NCBI GenBank assembly: GCA_964528825.1
Contig: CAZGVB010000064.1
Span: 1-5,813, forward strand
Direction: 5' to 3'
Length of the DNA: 5,813 bases
DNA from: RGIG5612 sp964528825
Lineage (GTDB): Bacteria; Bacillota; Clostridia; Lachnospirales; Lachnospiraceae
Under the pieces are notes generated by a model, which was given only the letters and a program-made list of their open reading frames with translations, was not told where the DNA came from and did no database searches. A program made the position numbers and the translations under genes. Positions 1 to 5,157 of this stretch are shown piece after piece; within the stretch, counting starts at the first letter, position 1; every line of letters begins with the position of its first letter.

Positions 1-25
1 TCTGTATATGAGAAGTCTCCTCTGT

Positions 26-55
26 ATTTTACTATATTGCTCTTGCTGTTTGCAA
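26..55 (-). promoter_or_regulatory. Weak candidate promoter pointing off the left edge
   Basis: Read on the minus strand, TTGCAA (55-50) and TAAAAT (31-26) are separated by 18 bp, a loose sigma-A-like pair. It lies just beyond the terminator of the tRNA operon and faces left, so it could serve a gene starting outside the window. The -35 box matches the consensus at only four positions, and no start codon of the target gene is visible. Apart from this, bases 1-67 show nothing recognisable. Low confidence. Confidence 0.25.
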
Positions 56-67
56 AGTATCAGACAT

Positions 68-106
68 AAAAATAGCGGAAAGCCTTTAAATTCAAGGTTT
101 TCCGCT
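68..106 (-). terminator. Intrinsic terminator of the tRNA operon
   Basis: On the minus strand an 8-bp stem (106-99 with 81-74, AGCGGAAA against TTTCCGCT) continues past one A/C mismatch into four more pairs (CCTT with AAGG). The loop is 7 nt, and the hairpin is followed by A and then five T residues (72-68). This is a classic rho-independent terminator. It lies 13 bp beyond the end of tRNA-Lys and closes the five-gene tRNA transcript. Confidence 0.9.
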
Positions 107-118
107 TGTTTACTTTCG

Positions 119-191
119 TGAGACTGGAGGGACTCGAACCCTCGACAACTTGATTAAAAGTCAAGTGCTCTACCACCTGAGCTACAATCCC
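119..191 (-). tRNA. trnK: tRNA-Lys (anticodon TTT)
   Basis: This gene for lysine tRNA reads AAA and AAG codons. The 73-nt cloverleaf folds fully. The acceptor GGGATTG pairs with CAGTCTC (two G-U pairs), the D-arm is GCTC/GAGC, and the anticodon stem CTTGA/TCAAG encloses the loop CTTTTAA. The T-arm GAGGG/CCCTC encloses TTCGAGT, and the discriminator base is A. CCA is not encoded and must be added after transcription. It is the last gene of the tRNA operon, 8 nt after tRNA-Gln and followed by the terminator. Confidence 0.97.
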
Positions 192-199
192 ATATTTAT

Positions 200-271
200 C
201 AGGGCTAGCTGGATTCGGACCAGCGAATGCAGGAGTCAAAGTCCTGTGCCTTACCGCTTGGCTATAGCCCT
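200..271 (-). tRNA. trnQ: tRNA-Gln (anticodon TTG) with a non-standard T-loop
   Basis: This 72-nt tRNA has acceptor AGGGCTA paired perfectly with TAGCCCT, D-stem GCC/GGC, anticodon stem CAGGA/TCCTG around the loop CTTTGAC, and discriminator G. The anticodon TTG reads glutamine codons. In many Firmicutes this tRNA is first charged with glutamate and then amidated by GatCAB; that is family knowledge and is not shown here. CCA is not encoded. The oddity is the T-loop, which reads TCCGAAT instead of TTCGAAT, so position 55, normally uridine made into pseudouridine, is C (window base 218). All other pairing is intact, so the gene is probably functional. Confidence 0.95.
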
Positions 272-321
272 ATAGTGCGCAGGCACTTACGCAGATCATG
301 CGCTCCCGGCTTACTGCAAAG

Positions 322-395
322 GGTGGATGGTGGGACTCGAACCCACGGCCTTCAGAGCCACAATCTGACGCGCTAGCCAACTGCGCCACAACCAC
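322..395 (-). tRNA. trnH: tRNA-His (anticodon GTG)
   Basis: This histidine tRNA has anticodon stem TCAGA/TCTGA around the loop TTGTGGC, D-stem GCGC/GCGC, and T-arm GTGGG/CCCAC around TTCGAGT. The discriminator is C73, and the base just upstream of position 1 (window 396) is G. It can therefore supply the G-1 that pairs with C73 and is the hallmark recognised by histidyl-tRNA synthetase; the mature RNA probably begins at 396. The acceptor GTGGTTG/CATCCAC has one U-U mismatch at positions 5 and 68. CCA is not encoded. A 50-bp spacer separates it from tRNA-Gln and a 63-bp spacer from tRNA-Arg; each holds only a small 5-bp inverted repeat and no gene. Confidence 0.96.
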
Positions 396-458
396 CATAC
401 AGGAGATTCATCCAAACTATATGAACGAATACCTTATAAGTACTATCCCTAGTACAAG

Positions 459-532
459 CGTGCCTGAAGGGATTCGAACCCCCGACACCCGGCTTAGAAG
501 GCCGGTGCTCTATCCAACTGAGCTACAGACAC
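459..532 (-). tRNA. trnR: tRNA-Arg (anticodon TCT)
   Basis: This 74-nt arginine tRNA reads AGA and AGG. The acceptor GTGTCTG pairs with CAGGCAC with one U-G pair, the D-stem is GCTC/GAGC, and the anticodon stem CCGGC/GCCGG encloses CTTCTAA. The T-arm GGGGG/CCCTT, with two terminal G-U pairs, encloses TTCGAAT. The discriminator is G and CCA is not encoded. It lies 6 nt downstream of tRNA-Gly in the same transcript. Confidence 0.97.
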
Positions 533-538
533 ATAGAA

Positions 539-609
539 AGCGGGTGATGGGAATCGAACCCACGTGTCCAGCTTGGAAGGCTGGTGTTCTACCATTGAAC
601 TACACCCGC
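539..609 (-). tRNA. trnG: tRNA-Gly (anticodon TCC)
   Basis: This 71-nt glycine tRNA reads GGA and GGG. The acceptor GCGGGTG pairs perfectly with CACCCGC, the D-stem is GTTC/GAAC, and the anticodon stem CCAGC/GCTGG encloses CTTCCAA. The T-arm GTGGG/CCCAT encloses TTCGATT, and the discriminator is T, as usual for bacterial tRNA-Gly. CCA is not encoded. It is the first gene of the operon, about 30 bp after the promoter -10 box. Confidence 0.97.
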
Positions 610-639
610 GTACTACAGTCGCGTCAAGCAACGGATAGT

Positions 640-667
640 ATTATACCATGTTATCTTTCTTTGTAAA
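640..667 (-). promoter_or_regulatory. Sigma-A promoter of the tRNA operon
   Basis: On the minus strand a perfect -10 box TATAAT (645-640) lies 16 bp from a -35 box TTTACA (667-662), which matches TTGACA at five of six positions. The upstream DNA (668-710) is very A/T-rich on this strand and could act as an UP-like element. The expected transcription start is near 633, leaving a leader of about 24 nt before tRNA-Gly. The short interval 610-756 holds only this promoter and the preceding terminator. Confidence 0.85.
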
Positions 668-703
668 TGTTTTTTTGAAAATATTTGTCTTTTTTTATTT
701 TTT

Positions 704-748
704 AAAATTACAGACATTGCTTTTTTTCTATACTTAAAGCCGTGTCTG
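704..748 (-). terminator. Probable intrinsic terminator of the htrA-clpX transcript
   Basis: Eight bases past the clpX stop, the minus strand forms CAGACA/TGTCTG (6 bp, 748-743 with 716-711). After a 2x2 internal loop it continues into GCTTT/AAAGC (5 bp, 740-736 with 723-719). A tail of TAATTTT follows. The tail is imperfect, so the terminator may be moderate in strength. It separates the protein-coding transcript from the tRNA promoter only 37 bp further on. Confidence 0.65.
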
Positions 749-756
749 GAGGGTAT

Positions 757-2349
757 TTATTCCTGTTTTTGTATGATAAGGCCTGTGCTTCTCATGCCTA
801 TTATAGGCGCACCGTTATTTTCGATATAATCTCTGGTTATCGTCACCGTACCTATATTGTCGTCCTTTGGTATCTCATACATGATATCAAGCATAACCGA
901 TTCCATGATAGACCTTAGTCCCCTTGCTCCGGTCTGCTTCTTCTGAGCACGCTCTGCAAGCGCAAGAAGGGCATCATCTTCAAATATCAATTGCACCTCA
1001 TCCATAGCAAGCAGCTTTTGATATTGCTTGAGTATAGCATTCTTCGGCTCCTTGAACACCCTGACAAGCATCTCACTGCTCAAAGGTGAAAGTGTGCAAA
1101 TTATAGGAAGTCTTCCGAGGAATTCAGGTATCATGCCAAACTTTCTGAGGTCTTCTGTTTCAACCTTTGAAAATAGCTCGGGGTCCTTATCATATTTGTC
1201 CTTAAGCTCTGACATGAAGCCTATGGAACTGGTCTCGTTCAGTCTTTCCTTTATGATACCCTCAAGCTCAGGAAATGCTCCGCCGCATATGAATAAGATG
1301 TTTTTTGTGTTCATCGTCGCAAGAGGAACCATGGCATTCTTGCTGGTCGCGCCTACCGGTACCTCCACGGTATTGCCCTCAAGCATCTTAAGCAATCCCT
1401 GCTGGACTGATTCACCGGATACATCGCGTCCTCTTGTGGATGTTTTTTTTGCGATCTTATCTATCTCATCGATAAAAACTATACCCACCTCTGCCCTGTC
1501 CAGATCGTTATCTGCCGCAGTAAGGAGCTTTGACAATACGCTTTCGATATCATCGCCTATATATCCGGCCTCTGTAAGGCTGGTGGCATCTGTTATCGCA
1601 AGAGGCACATCCAAGATCTTTGCAAGAGTCCTCACTATATGCGTCTTTCCGCAGCCGGTGGGACCTATCATGAGGATGTTGGATTTTTCGATCTCGACAT
1701 CATCATTTTTATTTTCCAGAGAATCAATGACTCTCTTGTAATGGTTATATACTGCCACTGAAATAATCTTCTTGGCGGACTCTTGACCAACTACATATTC
1801 GTCAAGCTTCGCTTTCAGCTTGTGAGGAGGCAATATCTTTGACGTATCTATTACCGGATCTGTGTCGCCTTCCTTACGTCTCTTTACCTGATGTCCTTGC
1901 CCCTGCATACCTTGCATGCCGCCAAGTATGCTCTGAAGATCGTTTACATTAAATACACTTATGCTTCGTATATCTTTTTTTCTTTTTTTATTATTGTCTT
2001 TGCTGTCGTCCTTTTTTTCTTTTTCGGCATCCGGCTCTATCTCGGGAAGAGCTGTATCGTCATCCTGTTGCTCTTCGGCAGATATGCTGTCTTCGGCGGC
2101 ATTATTTTCAGTTATATTCTGAAAACCGCCTACAGGCATACCCTGAAAGGGTATGCCTGTGAACGGACCAAGTCCGAACATCGAAGGGTCAAATCCCGAG
2201 CCCTCGAGCGAATCTATCATTTTCTGTAAACAATCCATGCACAGCTTCGGTCCTCCGGGAAGCTTCAGCATTTTTCCTGCATCCTTGCTGCCTTTACCGC
2301 ATGAACTGCAAAACTCTTCCTTGTCATCTGTTATGTTGTTATTTGTCAT
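757..2349 (-). CDS. clpX: ClpX-type AAA+ unfoldase, divergent, with extended linker
   Basis: This is a 530-residue ATP-dependent unfoldase of the ClpX family, which recognises cytoplasmic proteins, unfolds them and feeds them to the ClpP peptidase. Visible motifs are a four-cysteine zinc finger (C14, C17, C37, C40), Walker A GPTGCGKT (229-236), pore loop GYIG (262-265), Walker B VFIDEID (291-297), pore-2 RDVSGE (308-313), ClpP-docking IGF (376-378), arginine finger R413 and sensor-2 R476. Usual ClpX proteins are about 410-430 residues. The extra length is a linker at roughly 51-165: Gly/Phe/Met-rich, then acidic, then Lys-rich, then GMQ repeats. Where typical ClpX has the RKH substrate loop, this protein has SKN (336-338). 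The AUG has an AGGT site 6 nt upstream and lies 11 nt after the htrA stop, so translation is probably coupled. A tig or clpP neighbour is absent, so I infer a paralogue rather than the housekeeping copy, though it could be the only one. Confidence 0.93.
   Translation of the reverse strand: MTNNNITDDKEEFCSSCGKGSKDAGKMLKLPGGPKLCMDCLQKMIDSLEGSGFDPSMFGLGPFTGIPFQGMPVGGFQNITENNAAEDSISAEEQQDDDTALPEIEPDAEKEKKDDSKDNNKKRKKDIRSISVFNVNDLQSILGGMQGMQGQGHQVKRRKEGDTDPVIDTSKILPPHKLKAKLDEYVVGQESAKKIISVAVYNHYKRVIDSLENKNDDVEIEKSNILMIGPTGCGKTHIVRTLAKILDVPLAITDATSLTEAGYIGDDIESVLSKLLTAADNDLDRAEVGIVFIDEIDKIAKKTSTRGRDVSGESVQQGLLKMLEGNTVEVPVGATSKNAMVPLATMNTKNILFICGGAFPELEGIIKERLNETSSIGFMSELKDKYDKDPELFSKVETEDLRKFGMIPEFLGRLPIICTLSPLSSEMLVRVFKEPKNAILKQYQKLLAMDEVQLIFEDDALLALAERAQKKQTGARGLRSIMESVMLDIMYEIPKDDNIGTVTITRDYIENNGAPIIGMRSTGLIIQKQE
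2105..2176 (-). repeat. Cluster of three perfect hairpins inside clpX linker DNA
   Basis: In mRNA order there are three stem-loops. The first is a 5-bp stem CGGAC/GTCCG with a 3-nt loop (2176-2164), followed 3 nt later by a 13-bp stem with a 3-nt loop (2160-2132). Six nt later comes a 7-bp stem TTTTCAG/CTGAAAA with a 7-nt loop (2125-2105). All three are perfect, and they encode residues about 58-82 of the ClpX linker. Seen directly in the sequence; function unknown. Confidence 0.85.
2132..2160. repeat. Perfect 29-bp palindrome (13-bp arms, 3-nt loop)
   Basis: Bases 2132-2144 (starting ACAGGCATA) are the exact reverse complement of 2148-2160, with GAA between them. The element encodes residues T64-V73 of the ClpX-like protein (TGIPFQGMPV) without breaking the frame. 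It is not followed by a run of T on either strand, so it does not look like an intrinsic terminator. It could be an RNA structural element, a protein-binding site, or a short palindromic repeat inserted in frame. Confidence 0.9.
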
Positions 2350-2360
2350 TTTTTTACCTG

Positions 2361-3785
2361 TTATCCTATCGCCTCGGTAAGCGTTACATCAACAGAGATC
2401 TGCGTATATTGACTGTTTTCATATCTCATGATCGTTAATGTAACTGTATCTCCGGCCTTGTATTGTGTAAGCTTTGTCTGCAGCTGCGACATTGATGCAA
2501 CATCCTCTCCGTCGATCGCGATGATTATATCACCTTCCTGCAGATTGGCGGCAGCTGCGCCTCCACCCGCAATAGTATTTACCACATATACTCCTTCCGG
2601 AACATTATATGATGCAGCTACGCGGCTGTCCACGTCATATCCGTAAATTCCCAGATATCCGCTCTGAGTACTGTCATTTGACGAGTCCTGGTTCGATGAG
2701 GAATTTTCATCGGATGGTGACTGATTCAGCATATCCATGATCGTGTCATAGTAGTGATTTACAGAAATCGCATAGCACATGCCTTCAACGGAGGACGAAT
2801 TGATCTTTGCCTCACTTATACCTACGATCTCACCCTTGCTGTTCAAAAGGCAACCGCCTGAGTTGCCGCTGTTGATAGCAGCATCTGTCTGTATTACCGT
2901 TATCGTCTTTCCTTCAACCGTTATCTCACGGTCAAGAGCACTTATGATACCTGTGACAACGCTCTGCCCGTATCCCAAAGCATCACCTATGACTATGGCT
3001 CCTTCTCCGACATTGGGCTGTTCTTTGCTGAGAGTTGCTATAACGATCGAATCCAGAGTATCGTCGCTTATGTCTTCAAGCTTGATAGCAACAATAGCTA
3101 TATCATCCTGTTCGCTGACAGCCTTTATATAACCGTCAACGGCGCTGTCATCATGAAATGTAACATAAAGTGATGAGCTGTCCTCTACCACATGATAGCT
3201 TGTAAGAATGAGCAATTCCTTTTCATTTTTTCCTACTATGGTGCCGGAGCCTACTCCGCTTTCCACCTCAGATGAAGAATTTGAACCGCTGTTTCCATAA
3301 TAAAATCCCCAGAAGTTTCCGTAGCTGCCGTTGTTAACTAACGTCCTTGACGTGATAGAAACGACTGAGGGCATGGCCTCACTTACAATATCAGAAACAT
3401 CCGTAAGGGTCACACCTGATGATATCTTAGTGCTGCCCGAATTGCTGCCCGTGATAAGACCGCTGTCATCATCGTCATCATCGTCATCATCTGCTGACAC
3501 AGTCTCTTCTTCACTGTCTATCAGTCCGGAACGAATGCTCTCACCTTTATGATTTATCAATGTATTTACAGCAAATATACCGCCAACCACAAGGACTGCC
3601 ACAAGAGCTGCCGTAACAATGACTACAGGTATCCACCATTTGGATTTTTTCTTTTTTGTTGCCGCCCTTTCGGTATTATACTTTTCACCGTCCGGTTCCC
3701 ATTTGGATGTCGTCCGATCGGCATTTTCGAATCTGTCTTCATCGTTGTCTTTGCCGAAATTATTATTATTAAAATTATCGCTCAT
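2361..3785 (-). CDS. htrA: Membrane-anchored HtrA/DegP-like serine protease with PDZ domain
   Basis: This is a 474-residue trypsin-like protease of the HtrA/DegP family, which degrades or refolds damaged proteins on the outer face of the membrane. From the chosen start there is a hydrophilic Asn/Asp-rich cytoplasmic segment, a Lys-rich stop (about 44-49), and a transmembrane helix (about 51-77). Next come an acidic spacer with nine consecutive Asp (99-107) and the protease domain with triad His198 (TSYHVV), Asp228 (DDIAIV) and Ser309 (GNSGG). A Ser/Asn/Asp linker (about 356-375) leads to one PDZ domain (about 376-469, starting GYLGI). An upstream in-frame ATG at 3803 was rejected because the GGGAGGT ribosome site overlaps it and sits 9 nt before the ATG at 3785. 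The family and triad are clear. It ends 11 nt before clpX, which points to co-expression. No convincing promoter lies just upstream. Confidence 0.95.
   Translation of the reverse strand: MSDNFNNNNFGKDNDEDRFENADRTTSKWEPDGEKYNTERAATKKKKSKWWIPVVIVTAALVAVLVVGGIFAVNTLINHKGESIRSGLIDSEEETVSADDDDDDDDDSGLITGSNSGSTKISSGVTLTDVSDIVSEAMPSVVSITSRTLVNNGSYGNFWGFYYGNSGSNSSSEVESGVGSGTIVGKNEKELLILTSYHVVEDSSSLYVTFHDDSAVDGYIKAVSEQDDIAIVAIKLEDISDDTLDSIVIATLSKEQPNVGEGAIVIGDALGYGQSVVTGIISALDREITVEGKTITVIQTDAAINSGNSGGCLLNSKGEIVGISEAKINSSSVEGMCYAISVNHYYDTIMDMLNQSPSDENSSSNQDSSNDSTQSGYLGIYGYDVDSRVAASYNVPEGVYVVNTIAGGGAAAANLQEGDIIIAIDGEDVASMSQLQTKLTQYKAGDTVTLTIMRYENSQYTQISVDVTLTEAIG
3465..3491. repeat. Three tandem copies of a 9-bp unit encoding poly-Asp
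   Basis: The unit GATGATGAC (read on the minus strand) occurs three times without change, encoding Asp99-Asp107 of the HtrA-like protease just outside the membrane anchor. Gain or loss of a unit would change length by three residues and keep the frame, so the tract may vary between strains. Confidence 0.9.
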
Positions 3786-3794
3786 TTCAAAATG

Positions 3795-3801
3795 ACCTCC
3801 C
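3795..3801 (-). promoter_or_regulatory. Ribosome binding site deciding the htrA start
   Basis: GGGAGGT (3801-3795) lies 9 nt upstream of the ATG at 3785-3783. The first G of this site is the last base of the longer reading frame's ATG (3803-3801), so that ATG cannot use it. This selects the shorter, 474-residue protein. Confidence 0.85.
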
Positions 3802-3822
3802 ATATCGTCAACATGGTCTCTT

Positions 3823-3845
3823 TTATTTGATCATGCTGATAATAA
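3823..3845. other. Imperfect inverted repeat in the htrA leader
   Basis: TTATT (3823-3827) pairs with AATAA (3841-3845) and ATCA (3830-3833) with TGAT (3837-3840). There is a 2-nt bulge on one side and a 3-nt loop. It sits in the only sizeable gap (3786-3871) of the protein-gene series, about 20 bp before the htrA ribosome site. It could be an operator or a leader hairpin. It is AT-rich and short, so chance is possible. Confidence 0.35.
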
Positions 3846-3871
3846 GGAAAAAATGTGTTGCATTTGTGTAT

Positions 3872-5143
3872 CTAAAACGATGAAGTTGTGAAAATATCCG
3901 TGTTTTTATTTTCCTTCATCAAATCGTCCGGTTCAAAGAGCACCTGCTCTAGTCTGTCAACACATGCTTGCATATCGAAATGCTGTCTTTGGTATCCTTG
4001 TCCCTTCTCGCCCATCTGTCTGATATGTTCATCATCCATTTTCATCAATGCTGTCACCTTATCGGCAAGAGCAGACGCATCATTTGGATCAATGCACCAG
4101 CCGCAGCCTGCACTTTTTATGATATTTCTGTATCTGCCCTCTCCTGTAAAAAGTATAGGCTTGCCCGCTGCCATACAATCCGTAAGCAGCTCCGGGCCAT
4201 GATATATATCCGTGCTGTTGCCGCTAGTGCAGATCAAGAATGCATCCGCTGCCTCGTAAAGCGGTGATGATTCATTCATAGACGCAGTATATTCCGTAAA
4301 GAACATATCTCCCAGATCCGCCTTCAGGATCTTTTTTTTGAGACTTTGTACCTGCGGGCCTTCTATGACGAACCTAACATTTCGTATTCCCCGCCCTCTG
4401 AGCGACCTGCCCATATCCAGCAGCTGCTGCATATTGATCTTCTCTCCATATCTAACGGGAATAACGATATTAAAGCTTCCGGCATATTTTTCATGAACCG
4501 AAGTATCAGGGCTCAGACAAGCCGTTGCCTTGCATGGACCCTGGGGGACAGTTGTAATGAGGAAATTCGGTATATCAAGCTTTGATGAAAGATATTCACT
4601 CTGTGCATCATTTAGCGTGACCAGCCTGTCGCAGAGCGCGTAATTTCTTTTCGATATATTTTTCAGTATTTTCTTAAAAGTCGGACTTTGTATGTCCATC
4701 TCTTCGCAAATGGCATGGGGCCACATATCTATCACATATGCGGCAAGCGGTATTTTTTTCTTTTTTGCCAGTCTTGCTGCCGCGCTGCATACCATTACCG
4801 GAGATGTCTGATATACAAGTACCGCGTCATATTTGTTTTTTGACAGGCTTATTATCTTAAATGAGCGTGCGATCTGGGTCAGGATATGATTGACCATTAT
4901 CCCGAAGCTCGTTCCCGCACCTTTTTTTATTTCAAATGTTCTGTATATCTTTATATTGCCGTATCTTTCAAACCTATGTCCGAATGAATGGTATCCGTCA
5001 AAAAATTCTCCATAAGGAAAATTAGGCTGACCGCACAGCACGTCAACCTTATATCCCCTTGCGGACAGTTCTTCACATATGTCATTTATCTTTACATCTT
5101 CAGGCCAAAAACGAGGACTGACCACAAGAATCTTTTTTTGCAT
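3872..5143 (-). CDS. GT4-type glycosyltransferase, WbuB-like
   Basis: This is a 423-residue GT-B-fold glycosyltransferase of family GT4, probably moving a sugar from a nucleotide donor onto a lipid-linked or cell-surface glycan at the cytoplasmic membrane face. Donor and acceptor cannot be told. Residue numbers here count the TTG at 5146 as residue 1 (subtract 1 for the ATG). The N-terminal domain has the WbuB-like signature: ILVVSPRFWPED (6-17), GQPNFPYGEFFDGY (39-52) and IDMWP (139-143). The C-terminal domain has FVIEGP (259-264) and DCMAAGKPI (323-331). Where relatives usually have Glu before the MAAGKP motif, this protein has Asp323. No membrane helix is evident. The ATG at 5143 was chosen; a TTG at 5146 is in frame and nearly as well placed behind AAGGTGATC, so one extra residue is possible. 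It starts 7 nt after the nitroreductase stop, implying one transcript. No other polysaccharide genes are visible. Confidence 0.87.
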   Translation of the reverse strand: MQKKILVVSPRFWPEDVKINDICEELSARGYKVDVLCGQPNFPYGEFFDGYHSFGHRFERYGNIKIYRTFEIKKGAGTSFGIMVNHILTQIARSFKIISLSKNKYDAVLVYQTSPVMVCSAAARLAKKKKIPLAAYVIDMWPHAICEEMDIQSPTFKKILKNISKRNYALCDRLVTLNDAQSEYLSSKLDIPNFLITTVPQGPCKATACLSPDTSVHEKYAGSFNIVIPVRYGEKINMQQLLDMGRSLRGRGIRNVRFVIEGPQVQSLKKKILKADLGDMFFTEYTASMNESSPLYEAADAFLICTSGNSTDIYHGPELLTDCMAAGKPILFTGEGRYRNIIKSAGCGWCIDPNDASALADKVTALMKMDDEHIRQMGEKGQGYQRQHFDMQACVDRLEQVLFEPDDLMKENKNTDIFTTSSF

Positions 5144-5148
5144 CAAAT

Positions 5149-5157
5149 GATCACCTT
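5149..5157 (-). promoter_or_regulatory. Ribosome binding site overlapping the nitroreductase stop
   Basis: AAGGTGATC (5157-5149) complements the expected 16S rRNA 3' end and includes the last AGG codon and TGA stop of the nitroreductase gene. It serves the glycosyltransferase start at 5143 (or the TTG at 5146). The overlap suggests the two genes are translationally coupled. Confidence 0.7.

Noticed and set aside
298..666. Open frame of 122 codons on the plus strand
   Set aside because: It runs antisense through the tRNA-His, tRNA-Arg and tRNA-Gly genes; its repeated 'EGIRTPD/WDSNPRP' peptides are the translated complement of tRNA T-arms, a well-known source of false proteins.
1028..1741. 237-codon plus-strand frame opposite clpX
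   Set aside because: It mirrors the conserved AAA+ domain on the minus strand and has no ribosome site or recognisable domain.
2132..2160. Palindrome as an intrinsic terminator
   Set aside because: Neither strand has a T-run directly after the stem, and it lies in the middle of an intact reading frame.
1891..2229. Plus-strand frame with hydrophobic stretches opposite the clpX linker
   Set aside because: Its hydrophobicity comes from reading the Lys/Asp-rich linker codons in antisense (T-rich); there is no ribosome site.
3783..3803. Longer HtrA start at the ATG at 3803
   Set aside because: The GGGAGGT ribosome site begins at that ATG's last base and is correctly spaced for the ATG at 3785.
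3854..3870. Small hairpin with T-run after the glycosyltransferase stop (AAATG/CATTT) as a terminator
   Set aside because: The stem has only five mostly A-T pairs; too weak to call an intrinsic terminator, so readthrough into htrA remains likely.
3839..3871. TATTAT (3844-3839) as the -10 box of an htrA promoter
   Set aside because: No TTGACA-like -35 box occurs at a 15-18 bp spacing upstream.
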